From: UBA2177 sp964452735
GTDB lineage: Bacteria; Patescibacteriota; Dojkabacteria; SC72
NCBI GenBank assembly: GCA_964452735.1
Contig: CAYVNA010000008.1
Span: 1 to 41,227, forward strand
DNA: 41,227 nt
Direction of reading: 5' to 3'
Positions within the stretch are counted from its first letter, which is position 1. Each line of letters opens with the position of its first letter. This document shows, piece after piece, positions 15,997 to 23,683 of the stretch. A program made the position numbers and the translations under genes. The notes under the pieces are model-generated. The model worked only from the letters and a program-made list of their open reading frames with translations, searched no databases and was not told the DNA's origin.

Positions 15997-16012
15997 TTTA
16001 CACAACATCAAT

Positions 16013-17083
16013 ATGAGAACACCTAAATACACATTAACAAACCTCCTCCTTAACTACATAGTAAAGTATGAAATATGTATAAATGACCTAAAACATATTA
16101 GACTACCAGAACAATACAGAAACGATCTAGAAGAAAAATATGGTGCGGAAGATATGTATAAGCTAGGAGAGTTAGTTGGGAACTCAATAGGATATAACCA
16201 AGCATTGATGATACAGAGAGGACAAGACACTCCATCACAAAAGAAAACCCTTCTCCTTTTCACTAATTTTAGAAATGCCCAAGACTTCACTAGATCATAT
16301 GACCATCGGAATTCACTTAAACCATCAATAGAGCTAGCTTCACATATTAACAAGCTCTTGATGAAGGGATTGGTTGATGAATGGGATCTTTCTAAGATAA
16401 GAACATTCTCGGAAAAACCAAATGAGATGTATGACAACTGGTATAAAATGAGAGACTTCTACCCAAAAATAGATATACATTTTCACTTCAACGAGATATT
16501 TGATTGGATACAGAATGGAAAAGACAATAATCACAGATTAATAAAACTCGGAATCCTCCTATACGAATCCATAGATAAGGCACCATTTCTCTGTGGCAAC
16601 CAGCTTACCTCAATACTAATGTTAGAAATATTAGCAAAGAAATATGGATACAATCCTGACAATATAATTCCCTTTTTCAAAAGTTTCGAATACATAGATC
16701 AAGATATAATGGCTGCATTCAAAATGTCCAAAAGCAAGATTGATCTAACAACATTTCTAGAGGCATATATGTATACAATATCAAAAACAGTACTGGAGGT
16801 TACCAACGAATTTAAGAATGTATATGATTCAAAAGTAAAGAAGAATGGTACATTAGAACTACATCTAAATCCTAGACAAATACAACTCTTTGACTACCTA
16901 TCCCTAAACCAAAAAATTACAAGAAATAAATATACAAAAATGATGGGTGTTTCCTTCATGACATCATACAGGGACCTACAAGACATGGTAGAGAAGAAAT
17001 ATATAAAGGCAAAAGGCAAAGGTAGAGGTACATACTATATCCTAACAAAAGAAATGACTCCCACAGATGAGTATTTGATATAG
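16013..17083 (+). CDS. degenerate Fic-domain protein with C-terminal winged helix
   Basis: This 356-aa protein follows the Fic layout. An N-terminal helical region comes first, then NFRNAQDFTRSYDHR, then the helix pair NNHRLIKLGILLYESI (about residues 172-187), which aligns with the HPLIKAAIAHYEFE helix of Fic proteins. The catalytic loop, normally HPFxxGNGR, here reads KAPFLCGNQL (about 189-198), so the catalytic His and the last Gly-Arg are missing. The C-terminus (about 285-350) has a winged-helix pattern, ITRNKYTKMMGVSFMTSYRDLQDMV plus a KGKGRGTYYIL wing. Active Fic enzymes transfer AMP to proteins. This one is more likely a DNA-binding regulator. Codon use is A/C-rich. Confidence 0.65.
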   Translation: MRTPKYTLTNLLLNYIVKYEICINDLKHIRLPEQYRNDLEEKYGAEDMYKLGELVGNSIGYNQALMIQRGQDTPSQKKTLLLFTNFRNAQDFTRSYDHRNSLKPSIELASHINKLLMKGLVDEWDLSKIRTFSEKPNEMYDNWYKMRDFYPKIDIHFHFNEIFDWIQNGKDNNHRLIKLGILLYESIDKAPFLCGNQLTSILMLEILAKKYGYNPDNIIPFFKSFEYIDQDIMAAFKMSKSKIDLTTFLEAYMYTISKTVLEVTNEFKNVYDSKVKKNGTLELHLNPRQIQLFDYLSLNQKITRNKYTKMMGVSFMTSYRDLQDMVEKKYIKAKGKGRGTYYILTKEMTPTDEYLI

Positions 17084-17108
17084 AGGAATAAAATTGATAG
17101 TATTACAC

Positions 17109-18593
17109 ATGATGAATACTGAAAAATATGATGTCATAATTGGTTTAGAGATACATATACAGACCAAAACAAAATCTAAAATGTTTTGTAAATGCCCTAC
17201 AGGATATTTCCATAAGGAACCAAACTCCCATGTCTGTCCTGTTTGTTTAGGCCTCCCAGGAGCTCTTCCAGTCCCCAACAAAAGAGCATTGGAACTTTGT
17301 ATACTGATGGGAATTGCAACTAACTGTGATATTGAAAAAGAAATTCTTTTTGACAGAAAACACTACTTCTATCCAGACCTTCCAAAAGGATATCAGATTA
17401 GTCAGTACAAAAGACCCATATGCTCAGATGGATATGTTGAATTAACAGAGGGGAAAACTGTAGAGATAGAGAGAATACATCAGGAAGAGGATGTTGCAAA
17501 ATCTACACATCATGCAGAATTGAACACAGGAAAGGAGTACTCTTTGATCGACTACAACAAGTCAGGAGTTCCATTGATAGAGATTGTAACAAAACCTTGT
17601 ATAAGGTCATCCAAAGATGCTAAAGATTTCGCTACAAAGATAAGGCAAATAGCTAGATACCTGAACATTTCTGATGCAGATATGGAGAAAGGACAAATGC
17701 GATGTGAACCTAATATCTCGGTACAGGAGAAAGGTAAATGGAAATACGAAGATGGAAAGATACTTCCAGTTGGGAGTAATTCTTTAAATCCAAAAGTGGA
17801 AGTCAAGAATATAGGGTCAATAACTGCAGTAGAGAAATCCATAGAATACGAAGTGAGAAGACTAATAGAAGAGATAGAGAATGGAAAGGAGATCAAACAG
17901 CAAACAAGAGGTTGGAATGCTAATAAAGGTATTACCGAATTTCAAAGGTCTAAGGAAACGGCTGATGACTACAGATATATGCCAGAGCCTGATATCCCCA
18001 TAATAGAAATCTCGGAGGACGATATTGCAAGAATATCTGGAGAGTTAGTTGAACTTCCAAACGAGAAGATCAAAAGATATACAGAAGATTGGGGGATATC
18101 ACAATATGCAGCAGAGGTTATTTCTTCTTCTAGAGAGAATGCTGAGTATTTTGAAGAACTCCAGAATCATCTAAAAGACAAATTAGACGAAAAGGAATCT
18201 GCCATAGAGGCTTCTAACTGGGTAATGGGAACTGTGTACTCAATGGGTGATGTCAAAATCGATATAGAAGATCTAGCTCTCTTGATTCTGTCTTTCAAGG
18301 AGGGTCTCTTTACAAAAAACAAGGCGGAGGAAATACTTAAAGATTGTATAAGCAATAATAAAGATTTGGCAGAAGCAATAGAGATATCAAGGAAATCGAA
18401 GGAGGAGAACAGTGGAGGCATTGAAGGAATAGTTGATGGTGTAATAAAAGAGAATCAAAAAGCTGTAGATGACTATATGAATGGTAAAGATGCAAGTATA
18501 GGCTTCCTTGTAGGGAAAGTTATGCAAATAACCAAGGGTACTGCAAACCCAAATGAAGTACAAAATATATTAATAAAGAAATTAAAAAGATGA
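17109..18593 (+). CDS. gatB: Glu-tRNA(Gln)/Asp-tRNA(Asn) amidotransferase subunit B
   Basis: GatB is the subunit that activates and amidates the misacylated tRNA. The protein is about 494 aa, full length. Family marks are YDVIIGLEIHIQ at the start, HVCPVCLGLPGALPVPN (about residues 36-52), FDRKHYFYPDLPKGYQISQ, MRCEPNISV, YRYMPEPDIP and the C-terminal YqeY-like tail domain ending VGKVMQITKGTANP. An in-frame TTG exists at 17094, but the ATG pair at 17109/17112 gives the standard N-terminus. gatC starts within the gatB stop (ATGA), so translation is coupled. Confidence 0.96.
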   Translation: MMNTEKYDVIIGLEIHIQTKTKSKMFCKCPTGYFHKEPNSHVCPVCLGLPGALPVPNKRALELCILMGIATNCDIEKEILFDRKHYFYPDLPKGYQISQYKRPICSDGYVELTEGKTVEIERIHQEEDVAKSTHHAELNTGKEYSLIDYNKSGVPLIEIVTKPCIRSSKDAKDFATKIRQIARYLNISDADMEKGQMRCEPNISVQEKGKWKYEDGKILPVGSNSLNPKVEVKNIGSITAVEKSIEYEVRRLIEEIENGKEIKQQTRGWNANKGITEFQRSKETADDYRYMPEPDIPIIEISEDDIARISGELVELPNEKIKRYTEDWGISQYAAEVISSSRENAEYFEELQNHLKDKLDEKESAIEASNWVMGTVYSMGDVKIDIEDLALLILSFKEGLFTKNKAEEILKDCISNNKDLAEAIEISRKSKEENSGGIEGIVDGVIKENQKAVDDYMNGKDASIGFLVGKVMQITKGTANPNEVQNILIKKLKR

Positions 18594-18883
18594 AAATAGA
18601 TGTAAAACATATAGCTGAGTTATCTAGAATATCTCTTTCTGAGGAGGAATTTAAGAAATTCATACCACAGATGGAAACTATACTAGACTCTGTTTCTGTA
18701 TTAGGAGAAGTTGATACATGCAATGTACAACCAATGAAGAACCATGTATCCCTTAAAGACGCAAGAGAAGACATGCCAGAAAAAGGATTAGAGCAGGATG
18801 AAGTGATCAGAAATGCTCCACATAAAGAGGATGGTTTTGTAAAGGTATACGGGAAAGTGTTCGGATCTATAGAAGAGTCTTAA
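18590..18883 (+). CDS. gatC: Glu-tRNA(Gln)/Asp-tRNA(Asn) amidotransferase subunit C
   Basis: GatC is the 97-aa strap subunit that wraps GatA and stabilises the GatAB contact. It has the family start IDVKHIAELSRISLSEEE, the VSVLGEVDTCNVQPM segment with the conserved 'V.P' region, and the LREDMPE-like motif (AREDMPEKG). Length is normal. It starts in the gatB stop codon (ATGA overlap). It overlaps the convergent P-loop kinase gene by 17 bp at its 3' end. Confidence 0.95.
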   Translation: MKIDVKHIAELSRISLSEEEFKKFIPQMETILDSVSVLGEVDTCNVQPMKNHVSLKDAREDMPEKGLEQDEVIRNAPHKEDGFVKVYGKVFGSIEES

Positions 18884-19460
18884 TTTTCTCTACACATTCA
18901 TTAGGAGGCGTTGTGCTTGTATTTAGCGATAAGGAGATATCTTTTGCATTATTTTCAACAAAAAGATTATGTTCCCTACTCCATCTATCCATCTCTTTTA
19001 GATAGTCTTCAAATCCTTCTGGGTTCCTTCTTTTAATTCTCTCTTGAAGTACCTCCAATGGAGCATTTAGTTCTATTAGGACGATATCGCATGATAGTTT
19101 CTTTAATTCTTTTAACAACTCTTCGTATGACCTATCTACACTAAAATCTAGTATGACATTGCCATTAGGAGAGTTGCTGAGGATATTCTTTAAGAACCAG
19201 TAGCTATATCCTCTTTTTAATTCTGTAACCTGATCTTGAGGTAGGGAAGGATCTAATTGAGATATGTAATTTCTAATTTTGTCTGCATTAAATCTCACAG
19301 ATTTTAGATACTCTTCCAAGATATCAGATATGGTACTTTTCCCAGCTCCAGGTATGGAAGAAAAAAGAATAACTATCTTTCTCTTATTCACAACATCTAG
19401 ATATTTAATCTCCTCCCTATGCTTCTCATATATTCTTTCGAAAAAGGTTTCTCTTTCCAT
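18867..19460 (-). CDS. P-loop kinase (AAA_33 / polynucleotide-kinase-like)
   Basis: This 197-aa protein has an N-terminal helix, then a Walker A loop SIPGAGKST (about residues 35-43). It continues with a lid-like ELLKELKKLSCDIVLIELNAPLEVLQERIKRRN segment (about 125-160, given here as a pattern of alternating helix and strand) that is typical of small-molecule or nucleic-acid kinases. FNADKIRNYI after the P loop resembles the substrate-binding 'DxxR' of PNK/zeta-toxin-like kinases. The substrate is not known. There is no partner antitoxin gene next to it, which argues against a zeta toxin. It converges on gatC with a 17-bp overlap and is divergent from tRNA-Leu. Confidence 0.75.
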   Translation of the reverse strand: MERETFFERIYEKHREEIKYLDVVNKRKIVILFSSIPGAGKSTISDILEEYLKSVRFNADKIRNYISQLDPSLPQDQVTELKRGYSYWFLKNILSNSPNGNVILDFSVDRSYEELLKELKKLSCDIVLIELNAPLEVLQERIKRRNPEGFEDYLKEMDRWSREHNLFVENNAKDISLSLNTSTTPPNECVEKIKTLL

Positions 19461-19521
19461 ATCCCATTATACATATAACTTTCAAATTTCCCATATGTGC
19501 TGTAAAATATACGCTACCGAT

Positions 19522-19606
19522 GCCGAAGTGGTGAAATTGGCAGACACGCATGCCTTAGGAGCATGTAGGGGTATACCCTATGGAGGTTCGAGTCCTCTCT
19601 TCGGCA
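19522..19606 (+). tRNA. tRNA-Leu(TAG)
   Basis: This is an 85-nt class II tRNA. Acceptor GCCGAAG (19522-19528) pairs with CTTCGGC (19599-19605). The anticodon stem CATGC/GCATG encloses loop CTTAGGA with anticodon TAG. A long variable arm, TAGGGGTATACCCTA, follows, then a normal T arm. The discriminator is A, and CCA is not encoded. A TAAAAT -10 lies at 19503-19508 with only a weak -35. Confidence 0.95.
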
Positions 19607-19626
19607 TATATTTAAAAATAACAATT

Positions 19627-19869
19627 ATGATTAAGAAAATAATCAGACCTTTTCAAGATATCCTTATTGAAAAAAGACTTTGTGTAGGTTGTACATACCC
19701 ATTAGATAAAGCAAAAAGATTGGGACACATATCTGACAATAGAGTCGTTGTTGAGTGTAAGTGTAAAAGAAGGTATGTATTACAAAAAGAAACAAACGAA
19801 TACCAGAGAGCAACCATGGCAGAGGAACAACAACTTCTAAGAGATATTAGTAAAAGGAATAACCTTTAG
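19627..19869 (+). CDS. small zinc-ribbon-like protein
   Basis: This 80-aa basic protein starts at the ATG 21 nt after tRNA-Leu. The same frame is open much further upstream, but that part runs through the tRNA and is not real. It has CVGC (about residues 19-22) and CKC (about 44-46), a four-cysteine pattern suitable for a zinc ribbon, followed by KRRYVLQK and a charged C-terminal helix. No family is recognised. It may bind RNA, given its basic nature, and may share a transcript with tRNA-Leu. Confidence 0.6.
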   Translation: MIKKIIRPFQDILIEKRLCVGCTYPLDKAKRLGHISDNRVVVECKCKRRYVLQKETNEYQRATMAEEQQLLRDISKRNNL

Positions 19870-19870
19870 C

Positions 19871-19899
19871 TTCACAAAAATCTCTAATTATAGTAGAAT
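19871..19899 (+). promoter_or_regulatory. sigma70-like promoter of tRNA-Glu
   Basis: TTCACA (19871-19876), one base from the -35 consensus, and TAGAAT (19894-19899), one base from the -10 consensus, are separated by 17 nt. The tRNA begins 12 nt after the -10. Confidence 0.6.
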
Positions 19900-19910
19900 C
19901 TTTCTGTTAT

Positions 19911-19983
19911 GCCGCTATCGTCTAGTGGTCTAGGACAGCAGGTTTTCATCCTGTAAACCGGGGTTCGATTCCCCGTAGCGGTA
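19911..19983 (+). tRNA. tRNA-Glu(TTC)
   Basis: Acceptor GCCGCTA (19911-19917) pairs with TAGCGGT (19976-19982, one G-U). The anticodon stem GCAGG/CCTGT encloses loop TTTTCAT with anticodon TTC. The T arm is CGGGGTTCGATTCCCCG. The discriminator is A, and CCA is not encoded. Confidence 0.95.
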
Positions 19984-20250
19984 TTCTTGCATATACTTTC
20001 CCCACTCTTGCACTATACTACAATAGTCTGCAGAGGTTAAAGAGGGAAATAGAAAACCCAATTGTTCTTCTAAGAACTCCATACAGATATTATTACCGTG
20101 ATTTGTAATAATATTTAAACAATAGAAAAGTTTTGGGTCAGATTCTTTTGAAATATTCCTAGCTTCATCTTCCCCTATCTTACTTGCCTGCTTTAATAGA
20201 GAAAGTAATTCTATATCATCTTGAACCTTACACTCAAGCTCTGTCTCCAT
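19930..20250 (-). CDS. possible small hypothetical protein ending inside tRNA-Glu
   Basis: This 106-aa frame is the only candidate gene in the otherwise empty 350-nt stretch 19984-20333. The first ~85 residues look protein-like (amphipathic helix DDIELLSLLKQASKIGEDEARN, shown here as a broken pattern, and several Cys/Phe/Leu residues). The last ~18 residues are read antisense through tRNA-Glu, which is a known source of false peptides. It has no recognisable domain. Either it is a real gene that runs into the tRNA, or it is spurious. Confidence 0.35.
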   Translation of the reverse strand: METELECKVQDDIELLSLLKQASKIGEDEARNISKESDPKLFYCLNIITNHGNNICMEFLEEQLGFLFPSLTSADYCSIVQEWGKYMQEYRYGESNPGLQDENLLS

Positions 20251-20267
20251 ATTGTTATTATATCACA

Positions 20268-20296
20268 TTGCATAATCAGAGCATTTCCATTAGTAT
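20268..20296 (+). promoter_or_regulatory. possible promoter of lepB-parA-parB
   Basis: TTGCAT (20268-20273) and TAGTAT (20291-20296) are spaced by 17 nt, 37 nt before the lepB ATG. It is a moderate consensus match in a very AT-rich region. Confidence 0.4.
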
Positions 20297-20333
20297 ATTT
20301 AGTTAGAACATATTAAATTATCTGCTAATAAAA

Positions 20334-20939
20334 ATGTACGAAAGTAATACACAAAAAGACCTTACTAATACTGAAAAGATATCTTCCGTATTTGCTCCTA
20401 TTGGACAATTCATACTCTCATTCCTAGAAACAGTCGTTGTAGCACTAGTTATATCCATAGTCCTATACATCTTCATAATGACCCCACATGAGGTCATTGG
20501 TAGCTCCATGCACCCTACGTACAAAAATGGAGAGTATTTAATGGCAAATAAGATAACATACCGCATAAAAGAGCCTGAAAGAGGTGATGTAATAATATTT
20601 AGATATTCAGACACACAAGATTTCATAAAGAGAGTTATCGGTCTTCCAGGAGATACTATAATGCTGAAGGATGGGAAGATATATATCAATGGGAATGAAT
20701 TAGATGAATCAGCTTATTTAAGTGATACCATTTACACCAATGGTGGAGATTATATAAAAGAGGGAGAATCAAAGGTTATTCCGGAGGGAGAGTATTTTGT
20801 ATGTGGAGATAATAGACCTCACAGCTCAGATTCTAGAACATTTGGACCAATTGAGAAGGTAGATATAAAGGGAAAAGCTTGGATAGTGTATTTCCCATTT
20901 ACAGAATTTAGGATTGTAAGGCACGAAAGTTATAAATAG
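20334..20939 (+). CDS. lepB: signal peptidase I, LepB type
   Basis: This is the general signal peptidase for Sec-exported proteins, 201 aa. A single N-terminal transmembrane helix (about residues 28-49) is followed by the catalytic Ser58 in GSSMHPTYKNGE and general-base Lys99 in DFIKRVIGLPGD. GDNRPHSSDSRTFG is the box E motif. The Ser-Lys dyad separates it from the Ser-His SipW-type enzyme at 7106. It is followed by parA after 32 nt in the same direction. Confidence 0.95.
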   Translation: MYESNTQKDLTNTEKISSVFAPIGQFILSFLETVVVALVISIVLYIFIMTPHEVIGSSMHPTYKNGEYLMANKITYRIKEPERGDVIIFRYSDTQDFIKRVIGLPGDTIMLKDGKIYINGNELDESAYLSDTIYTNGGDYIKEGESKVIPEGEYFVCGDNRPHSSDSRTFGPIEKVDIKGKAWIVYFPFTEFRIVRHESYK

Positions 20940-20947
20940 TATTAATC

Positions 20948-20959
20948 CGTGAAACGTGA
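20948..20959 (+). promoter_or_regulatory. possible degenerate parS half-site upstream of parA
   Basis: CGTGAAAC (20948-20955) equals the right half of the common parS palindrome (TGTTTCACGTGAAACA), and a second CGTGA follows at 20955-20959. The left half is not conserved. The site lies 17 nt before the parA ATG. A real parS or autoregulatory site is possible but unproven. Confidence 0.3.
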
Positions 20960-20971
20960 TAGAGTAGAAAT

Positions 20972-21766
20972 ATGAAGGTATTTGTAATTGCAAATCAAAA
21001 AGGTGGTGTTGGAAAGACAACAACTACAATGAACTTAAGTGCTTCATTGGCACTAATGAAGAAGAAAGTTCTCATGATAGATATGGATCCTCAGTCTAAC
21101 CTTTCTTCGGGGATTGGCTTCACACAGCAGTTTGACAAACAAAGCTGGGATTCAAATGATATAGCTCCATACAAAAACATATACGACGTTCTAGTTCATG
21201 GAGAATCAATATCATCTGTATTTGTATCAACTTCTACACCAAATCTCTTTTTAGTACCTTCCCATCTTTCACTTGCTGGTGCAGAAATAGAGATGGTAAA
21301 TATGCTTTCTAGAGAGACATTACTGAAGAAAGCTATTCAGAACATACAAGAGGACTTTGATTATGTAATAATCGATTGTCCTCCTTCCTTAGGACTTCTC
21401 ACAATAAACGCACTAAGCTCTGCAGACTATATTCTGATCCCCATTCAATGTGAGTACTTTGCATTGGAAGGATTAGGTCAACTAATCGAAACTACCAAAT
21501 TAATAAAAGGTATAAACCCTAAATTAACTGTAGGTGGAGTAATATTAACAATGTATGACAGCAGAACAAAGCTATCCGAGAATGTGGTAAATGATGTTCA
21601 GGACTTCTTTAAGGATACTGCATTCGAAAGTATAGTCCCAAGAAATGTAAGACTTTCAGAAGCACCATCATATGGTAAAACAATATTCCAATATGATTCC
21701 AAATCAACAGGTGCTCTAGCATACAAGAAACTAGGAAAAGAGTTTGTTAAACGTTTTGATAAATAA
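20972..21766 (+). CDS. parA: chromosome-partitioning ATPase ParA (Soj)
   Basis: This 264-aa ParA/MinD-type ATPase moves or positions ParB-parS complexes. The deviant Walker A KGGVGKTT lies at about residues 10-17 with both the signature and P-loop lysines. DMDPQSNLSSG follows, then the Walker B-like DYVIIDCPPSLG. The C-terminal KTIFQYDSKSTGALAYKKL helix is typical of Soj. Length is that of chromosomal, not long plasmid, ParA. parB follows after 17 nt. Confidence 0.95.
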   Translation: MKVFVIANQKGGVGKTTTTMNLSASLALMKKKVLMIDMDPQSNLSSGIGFTQQFDKQSWDSNDIAPYKNIYDVLVHGESISSVFVSTSTPNLFLVPSHLSLAGAEIEMVNMLSRETLLKKAIQNIQEDFDYVIIDCPPSLGLLTINALSSADYILIPIQCEYFALEGLGQLIETTKLIKGINPKLTVGGVILTMYDSRTKLSENVVNDVQDFFKDTAFESIVPRNVRLSEAPSYGKTIFQYDSKSTGALAYKKLGKEFVKRFDK

Positions 21767-21783
21767 AATATAATATTAATAAA

Positions 21784-22638
21784 ATGAATAATACAACAAG
21801 ATTAGGAAAAGGCCTTGCAGCATTGATAGATTCAAAGGAGATTGATAACTCTAGTAGTGCATACAATGCAAATTTCGATATTAACAATATTGCACCAAAT
21901 CCATACCAGCCAAGAATGCATATTGAGCCAGAGGAGTTAATAGAGATAGCGGATTCAATAAGGGAACATGGTGTCGTACAGCCATTAATCATAACTAAGG
22001 ATAAGGATTCAGAGAAGTTCTTCCTCATAGCTGGAGAAAGAAGACTGAGGGCATCTCAGCTTGCAGGACTGAAGAGTGTCCCTGTTGTAATAAAGGATAG
22101 TTCACCCCAAGAGATGTTGGAATTGGCATTGATAGAAAATATTCAAAGAAAAGATCTTAATCCATTAGAAGAGGCATATGCATTTAAACAAATGATTGAC
22201 GAATTTGGAGTATCTCAAGATGATATAGCAAAGAAGGTGGGACTTAATAGGGTGACTATAACAAATAAGATAAGACTACTTTCCATACCGGAGAAGGTTA
22301 AGGAGGATATTCTAAATGAAAAACTCAGTGAGGGACATGCGAGAGCACTATTGGGTATTAGAGATGAGACTTCCTTGGTAGCTGCTGCTGATTTAGTTGT
22401 GAAGAGAGGAATGAGCGTAAGGGAGACAGAGTCATTAGTGAGAAAGATAAATTACGGGAAAGGATCTGCTACAAAGGCTTGGCAGAAGACAGATAAAGAG
22501 GCTGAAGATTACTCTAATGTTTTAAGTAAAAAACTTGGATATACTGCGAACATTATAAAGATGTCAAAGGGAGGAAAAGTTGTAATTAGATATAACACAC
22601 ACTCAGAGTTAGAGGATCTCATGAAGAAACTTATCTAG
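21784..22638 (+). CDS. parB: chromosome-partitioning protein ParB (Spo0J)
   Basis: This 284-aa parS-binding CTP switch protein starts with RLGKGLAALID, the ParA-stimulating N-terminus. A ParB/Srx domain follows, with PNPYQPR (here PNPYQPRM, about residues 38-45), GVVQPL and the GERRLRASQLAG CTP-binding motif. The ENIQRKDLNPLEEA helix and the helix-turn-helix IAKKVGLNRVTITNKIRLL come next, then a C-terminal dimer domain. It follows parA in one operon. Its stop codon overlaps the stop of the convergent SpoU methyltransferase (4 bp). Confidence 0.95.
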   Translation: MNNTTRLGKGLAALIDSKEIDNSSSAYNANFDINNIAPNPYQPRMHIEPEELIEIADSIREHGVVQPLIITKDKDSEKFFLIAGERRLRASQLAGLKSVPVVIKDSSPQEMLELALIENIQRKDLNPLEEAYAFKQMIDEFGVSQDDIAKKVGLNRVTITNKIRLLSIPEKVKEDILNEKLSEGHARALLGIRDETSLVAAADLVVKRGMSVRETESLVRKINYGKGSATKAWQKTDKEAEDYSNVLSKKLGYTANIIKMSKGGKVVIRYNTHSELEDLMKKLI

Positions 22639-23384
22639 AAGCCTTTTACTTCTTGTCTAAGTTTTTCATATGTTATAACTGCAGCAGAAGCACTCACATT
22701 TAAAGAACCAATACCTTCTCTCATAGGGATTGATATTTTCCCATCAACTCTCTCGGAGATACCTGTAGAAATACCAACATCTTCTGCTCCTAGAACAAAA
22801 GCTACTGGACCTCTAAGATCCGTATCATAGTAACTATCACCATCCATATCTATTGCAAAAACTTTTATATCATTATCTCTAAGCGTCTTTAAAGCATTAA
22901 ACAGATTCATCTCAACTAAAGGTATTCTCTCCGCAGCCCCCATTGATATCCTTATGGTCTCATCAGATATTAAACTCTTCTCTTGAGGATTAACAATTAT
23001 TCCATTAACACCACTGCCAAAAGCAGTTCTCATTATTGCAGCAACATTCTGAGAATATTTAAGATTATCAAGAACTAAGAAAAATGGTTGTTTATTCTCA
23101 CCATAGATACTTGAAAGAAGCTCGCTAAGAGACCAATCATTATCAGAATACATATAGGCAACAATACTCTCAGAAGAAGAGGATCTTAACTTTCTATTCA
23201 ATGATCTCCTAGAAACCTTAAATATGGGGATCTTCTTCTTTCCTGCTAGATCAACAATCTCTTTGCTCTTTTCATCTTTGAAAGCGTTTGAAGCAACAAA
23301 AATCCTTTCGAAATCTCTTCCTTCTCTCAACAATTCTAAAAGAGCGTTCTTGCTCTCAATCTGTATGAATTTGGATTTAGGCAT
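22635..23384 (-). CDS. SpoU-family rRNA 2'-O-methyltransferase (RlmB-like)
   Basis: This 249-aa protein has an N-terminal L30e-like substrate-binding domain (about residues 1-90) and a C-terminal SPOUT methyltransferase domain. The three SpoU motifs are present: motif 1 NVAAIMRTAFGSGV, motif 2 FVLGAEDVGIS and motif 3 ISIPMREGIGSLNVSASAAV. Such enzymes methylate a ribose 2'-OH in rRNA or tRNA using SAM, and the two-domain layout is that of RlmB (23S G2251). The gene lies 1 nt downstream of rpmA and ends the minus-strand cluster. Confidence 0.88.
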   Translation of the reverse strand: MPKSKFIQIESKNALLELLREGRDFERIFVASNAFKDEKSKEIVDLAGKKKIPIFKVSRRSLNRKLRSSSSESIVAYMYSDNDWSLSELLSSIYGENKQPFFLVLDNLKYSQNVAAIMRTAFGSGVNGIIVNPQEKSLISDETIRISMGAAERIPLVEMNLFNALKTLRDNDIKVFAIDMDGDSYYDTDLRGPVAFVLGAEDVGISTGISERVDGKISIPMREGIGSLNVSASAAVITYEKLRQEVKGF

Positions 23385-23385
23385 A

Positions 23386-23652
23386 TTACTTAGATTCTAC
23401 CACATCGATATAATATCTACCTCTCTTGAAACCACTCATTCTTCTAAACTGTACTACACCATCTGTTTTTGCATGTATAGTGTAATTCTTAGACATGTAT
23501 GTATTGTTCCCAGGATGATAAACAGAACCATTCTGCCTAATAATAATATTACCGGCTTTTACATTCTCGCCAGCAAATTTCTTTACACCTAATCTTTTTC
23601 CTGCAACATTTCCAAAATTGGATGATGTTGCGGCTGCTGCAACATGTGACAT
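23386..23652 (-). CDS. rpmA: 50S ribosomal protein bL27
   Basis: This is an 88-aa protein. The body matches bL27 (AGKRLGVKKFAGENVKAGNIIIRQ, then GNNTYMSKNYTIHAKTDG). The extreme N-terminus is unusual. The family normally starts MAHKK(A/G)GGS, and this tail reaches the peptidyl transferase centre. Here it starts MSHVAAAATSSNFGN, without the two lysines. The ATG at 23652 is the only start that keeps the family length. It is separated from rplU by a methyltransferase gene. Confidence 0.92.
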   Translation of the reverse strand: MSHVAAAATSSNFGNVAGKRLGVKKFAGENVKAGNIIIRQNGSVYHPGNNTYMSKNYTIHAKTDGVVQFRRMSGFKRGRYYIDVVESK

Positions 23653-23683
23653 TGCATCAAAACATCAATTTATCTAAATACTA

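Noticed and set aside
18867..19460. Zeta-toxin of a toxin-antitoxin pair
   Set aside because: The P-loop kinase fold fits, but no small antitoxin gene lies beside it. The neighbours are gatC and tRNA-Leu.
19279..19626. Upstream extension of the zinc-ribbon gene
   Set aside because: The frame is open but passes antisense to the kinase gene start and through the whole tRNA-Leu. The ATG at 19627 is the sensible start.
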